A stretch of DNA of 64,000 nt from Aaosphaeria pasadenensis (lineage: Eukaryota > Ascomycota > Dothideomycetes > Pleosporales). Made by a program: the position numbers and the translations under genes. The DNA lies in NCBI GenBank assembly GCA_022813625.1, contig JAKLMB010000005.1:1178001-1242000 (forward strand). Reading direction: 5' to 3'. Under the pieces are notes generated by a model. It made no database searches. It was not told where the DNA came from and saw only the letters and a program-made list of their open reading frames with translations. Positions 23,487 through 36,191 of this stretch are shown here, in pieces (positions within the stretch are counted from its first letter, which is position 1; the number at the start of each line of letters is the position of its first letter).

Positions 23487-24809
23487 GTGGTGGTATATAA
23501 TACGACTTGAGCACGATGTCAACACACTATGCTTGGATATCCAGTACCAGAGCGTTGGCCCCTGATATAGAAGCGTCGACGATACTTATGAAGGAAGTGT
23601 GATGTGACCTCCGTAGCATAAATAATGGACATAACTCGCACATCGCATGTTTAGGCGTTTGTAAAGGCGTAAATATGATTCACATACTACCAATCCTATC
23701 AATGTGTTATGCAGATCACAGACGAACCTACACCTCCTCTATGCATCACTCCAATACTACATACTACGGACATCTCACAGAATTCGTGTCCACACTTGAT
23801 CTCCTCCAATGCCGGTCGGTTCCCTAATACGTCTATAGCATATCTCTCATCAATCAGCGAATCCTTCCGTCAAAAATATGTACATAGGCAAAGACACCAC
23901 ACCACGCCATCTCAACATCCTCCCTCCAAACCGATGTGGGACTTCCCACACACTTTCCTCTCCCTCCCCTTCTCCCCCTTACCCACCTAGCCAAAACGAC
24001 ACGACCCAGAAAACCCCATCTCGACAACAACCCTACCAACCCACTAGGTACTTCCAATCACAAGTACCTACAACGGCCATAACTGCCGCACCACCCTTCC
24101 CCTCCTCCACCATCCCATCCCATCCGCAGCTCCGCAGCTCCCCAGTTCCCCTCCCGTTCGGCCCGTTTGGTTCACTTCGTGCGACGAGACAAGACAAGAC
24201 AAGACAAGCCAGACGGCGTTGAGCGCAAGCTGCATGCACACACCCCCTCCCCCTCATCCACTGGACCGGGAATAGCATTAAGACCGTTCCGTCTGGGTAC
24301 GGACAGAGTGGAGTGGTGCTTGGAATTTACTGTGGTTGTGAAGCGTGTTCTGGATGGAGGGAGGTGTCGTTGTATGGAGGTAGGTTTCATTTGGATTTTT
24401 GAGGTGGGAATCGAGGCGTGTAGGTAGGTTTGATGAACTGATGTATACCTTGACTATGTACAGTGAGGCTCGTAGATTGGATTGGATTCCACACTACCTC
24501 TACTACAAAAGTACAGCTACATGACAGTTCACATGCCTCGTCTCATACAACTACACCCCAGACAAGGAATTCCGGTTCCAAGGACTGCAGACAGAGGTCG
24601 CCGAACCATAAAGGCATAGTCATAACGATAGAGGGGTAAGCGTACCTCGTACGACATTGGCTTTCCTCGGCCTTATGCAGTGTGTATGTACGTTGCAAGT
24701 GTACGGGGAGAATCATGTGGATTGGATCTCTTCTCGATTGGGGTTTTTGCTGGGAGGGAAGGAAGGGAGTGGGTTTGGCGATATGTAGGTACCTAGGTAT
24801 GTATCTATG

Positions 24810-25971
24810 TACGGAGTATATACGAGTATATGTAACTCACACGGCGGAAGGAAAGCGCGTGTAGTCTCCAAGCGATGGGATTAGACCTCGCTGTATAATT
24901 TACTCCGTATTTTGCTTCATCTTGTTTTCCGTCAACGATTGAATGACATGGCAGTTTGAAGGTCAACGGCGCGTGAGGGCTCCGATACCCGTTTCCCCCT
25001 CTTCTGCTATGTATGTAGTGTCCCTACTGCTGTTCATGCAGCTGCATCTGCACTCGTAGCTGCAGATCCTTTGGCTGGTCGAATCATAAGCACTCTTCTC
25101 TTGCCTACCTACTTCCCCGACGTAAGTAGACAGAAGTGAAGAAGTGCAATAATGCCGTGCGACCTCCGTACATACACACATACACATACACACAACTAAC
25201 GGACGAACATGTGGTGTGGTGTGTTTTCTACATACGAACAGAGCTGCATTTCATGCAGTGCGGGTATTGTCGCATGAAAAGCATGTACTCCGTATGAATG
25301 GGTGGGTGGATGATTGTCATTCGAGCGTGGCGGTACTCGTCTACTCGCACCGCCTTTTCTGCGTTACGAAGGGAAACGAAATGGTAGTACAGTACCATTA
25401 TTGCGGTGGAGGTTCGGACGTATTGTGCCTACATACCTACATAGCTACGACACTCACTCACAGAGAGTGGATGGAACCAACGGTCCGATTCCACCACCTT
25501 TAGCATGCACGGAGGGGCGTGTGGATCGGAGGATGGAATCTCGTCGAAGAATTTCGCATGCTATGTGCTCCCGATATGTAGGTTATGTGTAGCTAGCTAG
25601 TGATATCTTACTTCTGGCGTGAGTGAGGGGTGTGCATGCGGATGCCGTAGCTCACCGATAGGGTAACTAAGTGCTTGTGCTGTTCGTTGTCGGAGCAGCA
25701 AGAGGAGGAAGAGGGGGAGGGGTAAATATGACAGTGGGAAACTCGTACTGTACGTATTCGTGCAGTAGTATTAAACTATATCCCCGTGAAGAGCAAAAAA
25801 AGGGAAGACGAGAGATGGGAAGAGAGGTATGTGTGTAAGATACCTGCAGTAGTTAGTGCGAAAGGTGTAGTGGGAGGGAGCGCGCGGAGGCGGGAGGAAG
25901 GGACTAGTGTATATTCCCTTGGATCTTGTGATTGTTTATTTTTCTTGATTCTGGGTTTGTTGTACGGAGTA
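24810..25971. promoter_or_regulatory. Cluster of four TACGGAGTA / TACTCCGTA nonamers
   Basis: Exact copies at 24810-24818 (TACGGAGTA), 24901-24909 and 25286-25294 (TACTCCGTA) and 25963-25971 (TACGGAGTA). A fifth copy in the window is at 40131-40139. Function is unknown; the classification as regulatory is a guess from the non-coding setting and clustering. Confidence 0.35.
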
Positions 25972-28366
25972 GGTTTTTTTTTCTTTCCTTGACGGATGCA
26001 GGTAGGTCGGGAGGGTTGCTCACAAGACTGGTTAGATACGGGCGCCGGCGAGGGGGATGGGGGTGGATTGGGTGATTGAGTTATTGAGGTAAGCAGGGAG
26101 GAAGAGGAAGAGGACGAGAGGAGAGGAGCATATGCGGGTGAGCTTTCTTCTGTGTCTGTCCTGCAGGTGGGAGAATAGTGGGAAGTCATGCGTGCAGGAG
26201 GTGATGGTTGGAAGACAAGGGCCGAAGGATGCATGCAGGAGGATTGGAGAGAGAGGTTCTGGAAAGCTGGGCTGGCTGGCTGGTGGGGTGAGGATCATGT
26301 TTATCGGAGGGATTGATTGATAGATGCTGCAGGAGAGATAGAGGCGAGGAGGATCACTATTGGGTGATAAGATGATTTTGGATAATATGAGGATATCTCT
26401 GACGACGTAGCACAGGTAGGGATCTTTGAGACGACGATAGAGGGGGAGGGGAGCATAAGCGTGAGAGCCGTGAAAGAAGTACGGGTACGACACGAGAAAG
26501 GAACCGAACCGAGCCGAGACGGCAGGGCGGCGCAGCGTAGAAGATGGTTCTGTTGTTCCTCGCAGGACCTGCAATCTGGAATTGATTAAATGATTGATTG
26601 ATTGATGCACGGGTTTGATGTATGCTTGTTGACAGTCGTTGAGCGAAGAGACACTGCATCGAAGGTGTGATGATGACGGCGGGAAAGGGGTTGATCAGGC
26701 ACGGTAAAGTAGATGAAACCGATGCATCAGAAATATAAAACAATTACAGCCAGTATGGAGGGAGTGACAGGTGAGGGATTGATACTGATAGTGTGGCTGA
26801 ATATTAATGGTTATAACTAACGGTGATGCTGGTGGTGGTGGAAGTGTTGTATGGGGTAGATGTTGATAACTGCAATGTCGTGATGTTTGTGCAGTCATAG
26901 TATATATGGAATATGTGTTCTTGGAGTTGTTTACAGTTCTCACGAGTGTTTACAATGTTCCTAGATCTGCTTGGTTACGCTCAGGTCGTTGGATGGATGG
27001 TCGTTGGATCGATGACTCTTTGTTGTTGACGTTGGTGGTGAAACAATGACTAAACGAAAAGAGGGGCTGATCTTGGGCGAACGGAGATATCTACCAGTCA
27101 GTATGTTTATGTCTTGCGTATACAGGTTGGGAGTCATAATAACGAATATGTTTGTTGTTATTATTATCATCAAGTTAGGCATGGGATACTGGACTGTTGC
27201 TATGTAGATGTTATACTGTATACAAGAGGAGGTGAGACGTTGCTGGGTGTGGCTTGCGACTTTTTGCAGGGCCTGTGGTTGCGACAACGACTATCACGGC
27301 ACGTCTTCCGGCACTCGTCGGTATTGGTGTCGTAATAATTATATCCCTTCCATCATCTCATCTCAAATTTATCATTGAATACATGTACAGTTGTTACATT
27401 CACGCTATTTCATTGTAGACTACAAGTAGTCACAGATGGGCAGATATATGTATATAGACATGAGAGCACCAAGAAAATAGATAAAAATGCCTGAGTACTC
27501 CATACAAGGGAACGAACATAAGCCCGAGACGTGCTCCACCATTATCGTAAACATTTGATCTGTGTTTTGTTTCGGTGCCTTCGGCGTATTTCTCTGGCGT
27601 CTGATTTGATATCATCATCAGCATCAGCATCATCGTTATTGGCCTCGGCGGCGATCATCCATTCTGCCCATGTCCTTCCAGCCCGTCCTTGCATTGGGAT
27701 ACTTTAGGTATGGTAGTACATTATTATCATAGTGGTAAAGTGTTCGTCCTCCTCATCTATCATAAGTTATCTGTATGTGTGTCTGCATCTGTATGGTGTA
27801 TAGGTTTGTCTGCGGAGGGGGTATTTGTCTGTGGTCTGTCCATCGCCTGTCCATCGCCTGTCTGCATCATCTGCATCTGCGTCTGCAGCATCATCAGTCC
27901 CGAGCAGGGTAGAGAGATACTCGTAGACGGAAGTAAATGGATATGGCGGTATGGGTCAGTATTGCTTGATCGATGTGCGGTCCCACTCTCTCCCTCGGGT
28001 CACCAGCTCATCCCAAATCTTCTTCACCCTGGGACCTGACCCTTTCCAAGTTCCTATTCCCTGTAACCTGTCAATACCCATCCCATCCCATATCCTTCCT
28101 TGCCTTGCCTTACCTTAACCTACCTACTAGTACTCGGTAGCCTACTAATACTGTACTTACTTAGTTACTGTATCTACTGCTGTAGCTACCTCGTACTAGA
28201 CTGCTACTGTATCTGCTAAACTGCACCGGCACGCGCACCCTCTTTTCGACTCGCCCGCTCGCTCGTACAGAACCCACCAGACCCGAAACAGAGCTGCAAG
28301 AAGCCATTGCACCAAGCCATTCCCCTCCTGCGACCACTCACCGTCTTCCTTTCCAACGCCAATCCA

Positions 28367-28393
28367 CTCCTCTTGCTCCTCTTGCTCCTCTTG
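28367..28393. repeat. Three exact tandem copies of CTCCTCTTG
   Basis: Copies at 28367-28375, 28376-28384 and 28385-28393 in the presumed rim15 leader region. Confidence 0.85.
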
Positions 28394-29108
28394 CCTCTCT
28401 GGTTTGCTTTTGGCTCTGCCGGCGTGCGTTGCGCCAAAAACAGTGATGCGTAGGTAGACAGCTGCCATATTACCGACAAGCACCACATACAGACAAGAGC
28501 AGCAGACAGAGAGGCCGAGACAAGCGACCGACCTTTCTTTGCCCCTCCTGCCTGACTGCTTGCCTTACCTACTCTGCTGCTACTCTCTATTATCTGCCTG
28601 ACAACGAACAAAACCTCCGACCTACCTCATCTTTTATTATCAACCACTTCCGACAAAAAGTCGCGATCCCCTCCCTCGCCAGTGTCCGTGTACCTCGACA
28701 CACAACACCCGCCCACCTCCACCCATCAATCAATCAATCCAACTCCCACGCCTATCGTCACCCACGCTCACTACTCACCCCTCGTATCCATTCAATCGCT
28801 TCATTCTTCGTACGAAATGCCCTCCTGGTAGACTTGATCTGGGGTGGACCTTCCTCCGCCGTCTGCTCCGCGTCACTCGAATCGCCCCAACGTAGTAGTC
28901 ACCCGTCCGTCAGCTTCAACCCACCAACATCCTATCCTAGTCACGCACGCTTCGTAAAACCTCCCACCAGAGCAGAACAACGCACTCGCTTCGCCCACGC
29001 GTCCTCCGCGGCTTCCCTGTCTACGGGATAATAACACACGCACTCCTGCCCGTCCAGTCATCCGTCCAATTCCCTCGGGCCCAAATCCAATTCTCTCTGG
29101 CCCTCACC

Positions 29109-29135
29109 ATGGTCCTGGGAGCCACATCGGAATAG
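29109..29135 (+). other. Upstream ORF in the rim15 leader (MVLGATSE)
   Basis: ATG at 29109 in a strong CACCATGG context opens an eight-codon frame that stops with TAG at 29133-29135, 104 bases before the rim15 ATG. It is an upstream ORF only if transcription starts before 29.1 kb, which the long pyrimidine-rich leader suggests. A weaker four-codon one is at 28817-28831. Confidence 0.5.
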
Positions 29136-29239
29136 CACCAATCACCACCCAGTCCCCGGGCGGACGCCCTCATAACGCTTCGCCGGGTCGGGCCCGTTGT
29201 CCTTCATCCACGGCAGCCTGCGTCAAGACATAACCAGAA

Positions 29240-32200
29240 ATGGACGAAGATACAAAGCCGAGCACGCTGGCCCCGCCAGCTGTCACGGCCCTCAGGGAGG
29301 AGGCCGCGGCCACCTCGACCCATCGCGTGCACATGGAACGCACCGTCAGCCAAGACATTCGCGAGCAGCGTGAAGACCTCAAAGAGGCCGCCGAGCATAC
29401 ACTCAATGTCATCATGTACTTGGATCTCGACAATAAGATACAGTACGTGAGCGACTCATGGAAGGACGTCATCGGCACCACCACCGACCAGGTCGTGGGG
29501 AAACCAGTCTCCGAGATCCTTCTGGGAGACTGCGGCCAGTTTTACGAAACCATCGAATCAATGAGAAAGGACGATTCGAGGAGCAGAATCACCCGTTTCA
29601 CCGTCCAGTTGGGCCCCCACTCGGCACTCTTGCGGAAGCGATCACGACGCTCCGAGAGCGAGGAACAAGAATCGGAGGGTCAGGTTGAGGAAGAGATCGA
29701 GGAAGAAGAGCAGCAGATCCTCAATCTCGAGGCACAAGGCATCATGGTCTACGACCGAACGACTGGTGCTGAAAGTCACGTACGTTCATTGATTTTCCTT
29801 TTTCCTTTCCAATGCCAATCGGTGGCATGCCCGCTATCAATGCTAATAAATCACAGTCTATGTGGATGATCCGCCCTTCGGTTGTACGTGAAGTCACCAT
29901 TGACCTCCCGGAAGTGCTTGTGGAGTCTCTCGGTGTAGGGGCCGAGATGTTGGCTCACTATCTCAATGGCCTTGCCGAACAAGGTGCAAATGACCCTGGC
30001 CACCACCCACCCCCACTACCTGCACTTTGTCGTATCTGCGAACGTCAGATTACACCATGGTGGTTCGAGAAACACACCGAGCTATGTCTACAGGAGCATC
30101 GTGCCGAGATGGACGTCCAAATGGCCCAAGAGGGACTTGCCGAGCACCGCAATGCCATCGTCAAAGTCCTGGATGCTCTTGAGAACTCTAGCCGAGTGTC
30201 GAGAGCTACGCCAACCGAAATGACGCAACCCCCGCAACTTCCTGAATACAAAGGAATTCCCATTCAGGCGACGTCCACCCCCTCCTCGGGTACTCCATCT
30301 GGTCGCAATTCCCCGGCATCGCCTCCCTCGAGGTCTCGTGAAAGAGGTATCGGATTCGGTCATCACCGCGCCCGATCTTTTGCCGTGCGAAGACCCCTGG
30401 CTCGCATCGTGGAGCTTGTTCTAGATCTGTGTGATACAGCCCTCGAGATCAACACCCCCTCTGTCAAGGATGGCATGCGTGGGCAGCCTGCAAGCGAAAT
30501 CAGGACACAGTCCCCTCAATCAGAGAATCGAATTTCTCAGGTGTTGCAATGGCAGTCCCCCTCCCTGGGCGTCTCTGATCACGGGGATGGTTTCAAGATG
30601 CTCTGTGAAGATACCGGTAAATTCGCACGAGCCAAAGTGGATGCTGTCTTCCGCCACAGGCGTATCCTAGAGTACTCGGAACGAATACGAATCGAATTCG
30701 ATCTACTCGTGCAAGAGTGCATCGAGGCTGCAATGGACAAAGCCGCTAGAATTGCGGCGGGCGAGGACAGCTCGTCGGATGAGGAGCAGCGGGAAGAAGA
30801 AGGCCCGTGTGATATGAACGACATACCTCCCATCGAGGATCTCATCTTTCCTGGATCGTTCGAGGGTCCTTCGGCTATGGCACAGGCCCTTCGTAACGCC
30901 TCCGACCCTTCTTTACCAGCACGCTTGAGCAGACGAGAATCCTCCGTCGCGGGGTCAACGAGGTCTAGTAGTCCTCGGGGTGGAAACCAGACGCCTCGCT
31001 CCCATGTTGGGGCCATCAACATCGTTACGCACAACAAACGCCAATCTATGCACTTTGAAAGCGATGCCGGAGCCGACAGTGATAGCAGCGTGCGATCGTC
31101 CGTCCTATCTGGCCCCCGACGAGCAGACTCTCCGTCTTCCGAACTTGGTTTGAACAGGGTTGCCAGCTCACGTGAGCGCAAACGCAAGAGTCTCATCCTT
31201 CCGAGTGCAATGTCGAATAGTCGGCAGCAGTCGCCCGCTCGAGCGATCATTCCTCCGTCTTCGCCTCTGCGGATGAACAAGCCACGACTTCCCAGCGGTG
31301 CTGCCGAGGGATTGCAGTCCCCCATCACATCTCCTGTCCTGGCCACAAGCGAGTTCTCCTCTCCTGCGCTTGCCCATGTCCAATACCACCACCATCGCCG
31401 TCAATCCTCCACGGCAGGTTCGGATGGGCCAAGGGCTGTTTCTCCGCGCATGATGCCACTCACAACTGCTCCTCAGCCCCGTGCCGTTCCTCCATCAATC
31501 AAAGATTTCGAAGTTATCAAGCCCATCAGCAAGGGCGCTTTCGGCAGTGTGTACCTGGCGAAGAAGAAATCGACTGGAGAATATTACGCGATCAAAGTCT
31601 TGAAGAAGGCAGACATGGTAGCAAAGAACCAGGTCACCAACGTGAAAGCAGAGCGTGCAATCATGATGTGGCAGGGCGAAAGTGACTTTGTTGCTAAGCT
31701 ATACTGGACGTTCTCAAGCAAGGACTACCTCTACCTAGTCATGGAGTATCTCAACGGCGGAGACTGTGCGTCTTTGGTCAAGGTACTAGGCGGGATTCCC
31801 GAGGACTGGGCCAAGAAATATCTCGCGGAGGTAGTGCTCGGTGTTGAGCACTTGCACAGCCGCGGCATTGTTCATCGTGATCTGAAGCCTGACAATCTTT
31901 TGATCGACCAGAAAGGTCACTTGAAGCTGACCGATTTTGGTCTCTCTCGCATGGGATTGATCGGTCGTCAGAAACGAGCTTTGAATAGCAAGGCAGACGA
32001 AGCTGCACCAGATCTGCTGAAGTCAGGACCCTTTCATCGTGCAACTTCGATGGCATCCTCGCGCTCGGCATCTTTCGATCTGAATCCTTCGCCTTCACAG
32101 ACTCCTAGCATGACTCCTGCCCTGGCCGGCGATATTGGCCAGCCCTCCTATTTCAGTCTCAATAGGGAGAGCTCCAACAGCCGTGATCCATCGAGGAGGA

Positions 32201-35133
32201 CGTCGGGTAACCGTAGTGACAGCGGTGATACAGAAGCTTTTCAGGCCATGTTCCGCAGATTCTCCATTGTCGACGATCAATTGGTTCAAACACGAAGTCG
32301 ATCGCCGATTGAGGAGGAGGCATTCAGCGATGAAGGCTCTCCTGATCTATTCCCTATAGCACACACTATGAGCCAAGTGAGCGCCGCCCAGAACAACACA
32401 CCTCCTCCGACGTCGGCTATGCCGCCGCCGCATATGGCCTTGTTTGATCCGGAAGACAGCAACCGACGTTTCGTTGGTACCCCAGACTATCTTGCACCTG
32501 AGACCATCAGTGGCAGTGGACAGGACGAAGTCAGCGATTGGTGGTCATTGGGGTGCATTCTATTTGAATGCCTTTTTGGGTATCCACCATTTCATGCCGA
32601 TACTCCTGATGCGGTGTTCCAGAACATCCTATCACGCAACATCGACTGGCCCGATGAAGACGAGGTCGAGGTCTCGGATGATGCAAAGGATCTCATGAAT
32701 CGTTTGATGTGCACTGATCCTTCAAAGCGACTAGGCGCGAACATGGACGACAAATTTGCCAGTGGCGGAGAGGAAATCAGAAATCATCCTTGGTTTGCCG
32801 ACGTTGATTGGGAAACGCTTCGTGATGCCGAGGCGTCTTTCATTCCTGCACCTCAGAACCCGGAGGACACTGAATACTTCGACACCAGAGGCGCAGCGAT
32901 GCAAAACTTCACTGAGTTTGAGGATCAGGGTACATCCTCAGGCGGAACCCCCGGTGCTGACTATCCTGACCGACCTCACGATGCGCTCTCTCGCGTCCGC
33001 TCTCAAATCAGCGTTACTACTATGAAGCGAGGCCTCATTCCATTGCATATACCTGCTCATGTCCGCGAAGGCCGGACTAGGAGGCTGAGCGAGCCTGTCG
33101 CAACGGACGATTTTGGCAATTTTAGCTACAAGAATTTGCCAGTGCTAGAAAAGGCAAACAAGGACGTCATACAGAAGCTTCGCGCAGAAGCAATGCAACC
33201 GCACAGCAAGCCAGTGTCTGCCGTTCAGTCACCAACTATCACGTCTCCTTCTCCATCCTTGGAGTCTAGCCCCATGCTTCCGGCTCCGCTGAAGCGAACT
33301 TTATCTACCACCAAAGGTGCCGTCGGAAGGCCATCGTCTCCATCAGTTGGTGGGTCGAATTCCTCGCCAAATCGAGCCTCTCAACCATCGTCTCCGTTGT
33401 TAGTTCAATTTAGTACTGGCCAGCATCATGAGAGACGCAAGACCTCTAGTAGCGGTTCCTCACTTGCGCATTCCACGAGCAATCCGGCATCACTTCAGCC
33501 TGGTAACTTCTTCGATGCTCCCCGTCTAGGCTCTGGCTTTCGCAACTCCCCCGAAGCCATCTCACCAATCAAGCTCGTCAAAACACCATCTGCTATGTCT
33601 TCATCCTTCACTGAAAAGGGGAACCCAGGGCATCGCTCGACCTCCATCGGCCAGGCGAATGCGCCTTCCCCACGAGCGCGTTCCCAAACCATTGGATCCC
33701 AAGAAGAGGATGTTGTTCGCGATTTGGTTCCCAACCAGCACAAACGCAGAAGTCAAGTCTTTGATGTGTCTCCCTCTTCATCAGACACAGAGGATACACG
33801 TGCTAAGGCCCTGTTGCGTGTACAAAGAAGAAGGCAGAGTTCACGACGCTTGTCTCAGATCAGCCTTGCAGATGGCCCAATCTTCAGACCCCTTGACGTC
33901 CTAGTCTGCGAAGACCATCCTGTCTCACGTCTCGTGATGGAGAAACTCTTAGAGAAGCTGCGCTGTCGAACATTGACGGTCACAAATGGCTCAGAAGCTA
34001 TTCGTTATGCCATGGGTGAAGTCAAGTTCGATATCATCATGATGGAATTCAAGCTGCCTCAAGTCAACGGAGCCGACGTTGCGCGAATGATCAGAGAAAC
34101 TAAGAACGCCAATTCGCACACACCCATCGTCGCAGTCACCGGCTATCTCAAAGAGCTCCAGGCACCCCATCACTTTGATGCGCTGATCGAGAAGCCGCCC
34201 ACAATTGCGAAGCTATCCGACACATTTGGCAAGCTCTGCCAGTGGAAACCACCACCACCGAACTGGACTCCTGGGCAAAGTATGTACCCCTCAATACCAC
34301 TCTCTGGCCTTCGTCAGGAATCCGTTCGCCAAGGAGACAGCCCTATCTCGAATTCCTCGAGCTTTCCACCTGTGCCTTCAGGAAGCTATCGCGGATCCAG
34401 CCGCGAGGATTCCATCAGTTCTAGCTTCTTTGGCGACAACGACAGTCGCACGGGTGACGACGTGCCAGTAGCAATTGCGCGCCTCGGCGGCGATGATTGG
34501 CGAGAACGGGATTTAGCTCGAGCAATGAGTGGTCTGGGGATATCGGAGGATCCGGCCAGTGGTGTCGATCCCAAGAACGCGGGGCACAATCTCCCACTTC
34601 CGCATGACCTCCCACTCCACGGCGTTTCCGCCCCAGCAGTGCTGGAGACTGCTACAATCCGCAAGCAACGATCCGCAGAGATGGTTGGGGCCAAGCGTCG
34701 TATTCTGGAAACTCGCAAACACGAATCTGCAGAGTCTGGCGACGACGAAGACGACGAGCTGGGCCATATCAGCGTTCGCACAAAAAGCCCCAAGTCACGC
34801 CCAAAGTCTTCGTCTAAGCTTGGTATCGAGATGATGCGGACGAACAGTAGGGGCAGTGTCATCTCTGTGGAAGACATTGCACCTCCTGACACGACATTGG
34901 CCTCGTCGCCGCCCCCTGCCATCACTGAGGATCGGCACGCAGAGGAGCGGGAAGCGCAGCTTAGCGGCTACGACGTCCCTCCGGTCTCACTCACACCGCC
35001 AGAGATATTCCCGCAAGCCCCGGGTGACCAAGCCCAGGATATTGCATTGGACACGACGCCGAGGGCCTCCATGCAGGCCAACGATCCCGATCCGGATCCC
35101 ACGCCTAGAGCTAAGGCGTCACCAAAAGTGTAG
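29240..35133 (+). CDS. rim15: PAS / greatwall-like kinase / receiver protein RIM15
   Basis: Two exons, 29240-29779 and 29857-35133, give about 1938 residues. A PAS-like domain (LNVIMYLDLDNKIQYVSDSW) lies near residues 53-110. A C2HC finger (CRICERQITPWWFEKH...C) is near 238-256. The kinase domain covers about 730-1160, with GAFGSVYLAKK, HRDLKPDN (about 854), DFG (about 873) and GTPDYLAPE (about 1054). About 180 residues are inserted between DFG and GTPDY, as in greatwall kinases. A receiver domain is at about 1528-1634 (VLVCEDHP, VAVTGY, LIEKP); its phospho-acceptor position holds E1577 instead of Asp. RIM15 integrates nutrient signals (TORC1, PKA) and drives quiescence and stress programmes through endosulfine-type substrates. 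The linkers are long, Ser/Pro-rich and disordered. Confidence 0.96.
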
Positions 35134-36191
35134 ATCTTGTTTACAGGGAACGCATGTTTAGCCGGCCCCTTGCAACTATGCTATGTTCTTATCGACCTAC
35201 CCCGCCTCTCCAGCATTTCCATGGTGTAGTTCGTGCATTGGAGGGCGCCGTACGTTTGGTGGATTGTAAAAGACCTTTTGCTCTGTCCGCTGATCAATAC
35301 CCACGGCACTTGTAGCATGATTTGCATCATTGGGCGAATTTAACTCCCTTTTTCCTTTGTTTACACAAACTTGTTTACAACCAATTGGAGAGAAAGATTG
35401 CGACAAATTTGACTATTCGCCTCTCCTTTGAGAAATTCCCCTTTTCATTTATTTTTTTCTACAGAGCATGGTGTTGGCGGTGTTCCTAAACGGTAGTGCA
35501 CCTAGGAAACGGGAAATTCAAATATTCTCAATTGTTATTGCCTTGCCACTTCTACTTCTTCTGGTTTTCTCTTTTCTTTTGTCTATGCTTTCGTCTTGGC
35601 TTGCTTGGGTGGTGAAACCTCTTTTGTTAAGTAACGGCAGCGTGGTGAGACGGGGCAGGGAGGCAGATACGTTTTTTTCTGGATGTCGTTTGGCGGGTTG
35701 GGACATGCGTGCGTGCGTGCGTAAATGTGTGTGTGTGCATGTGTGCGTTTCTACGTCACCGAATGGGATTTATATCTTTAGGAATTACATCAAAAAAAAA
35801 AGTGGGGGAAAATCACAGAGAGGGATTGAGAGAAAATATACACTTTGTTGAAAACTTTTCGATTCTTTTTGGGATTGTTTGTGCTTGTTTTGAGGGAGGG
35901 GTTTTGAGCGTTAGGATGATGTATACGTTGCCGAGGAAATATGACTTCTTAGATTTAACCATTTTTGATGGGAGGACATTTGATGTTGGTACGATTATAG
36001 GAATGATACTGATCTAGTGGTGATGATGGTGATCATGTTGTTGTTCTCTACATAGGATTGATATTTGTACTGGTCGTTCTGATTCCGTCAACACACCCTC
36101 CCCATGTATCCATACTGCTACTATTGCTGCTATGCCATGCGTAACTACAAACAAAACCCGCAACGCAACGCAACAAACCTCATCTCCTCAC
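35134..36191. other. Intergenic: convergent 3' flanks of rim15 and ams1
   Basis: About 1.06 kb. It is T- and GT-rich, with a GTGCGTGCGTGC run near 35707-35722 and an A tract near 35791-35800. ORFs here are short and motif-free. Confidence 0.6.

Larger units (their letters stand above)
23487..29239. other. Long gene-free region upstream of rim15
   Basis: 5.75 kb without a supportable gene. It is built of low-complexity and simple-sequence segments: CT-rich (23.9-24.2 kb), GA/GT-rich (25.7-26.5 kb), TCATCA runs (27.60-27.64 kb), TACC/ACTA-rich (28.08-28.20 kb) and a 3 x 9-base CTCCTCTTG repeat. The sense strand from about 28.0 kb is pyrimidine-rich, consistent with a long rim15 leader. Four copies of TACGGAGTA or its complement lie at 24.8-26.0 kb. 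ORFs here are short, repeat-driven and carry no motif. A non-coding RNA cannot be excluded. Confidence 0.6.

Noticed and set aside
26032..26610. 192-codon minus-strand ORF in the long spacer
   Set aside because: Ser/Pro/Leu-rich reading of purine-rich low-complexity DNA; no motif and no conserved segment recognised.
30579..31346. 255-codon minus-strand ORF
   Set aside because: Antisense to a Ser/Pro-rich linker of rim15; no family signature.
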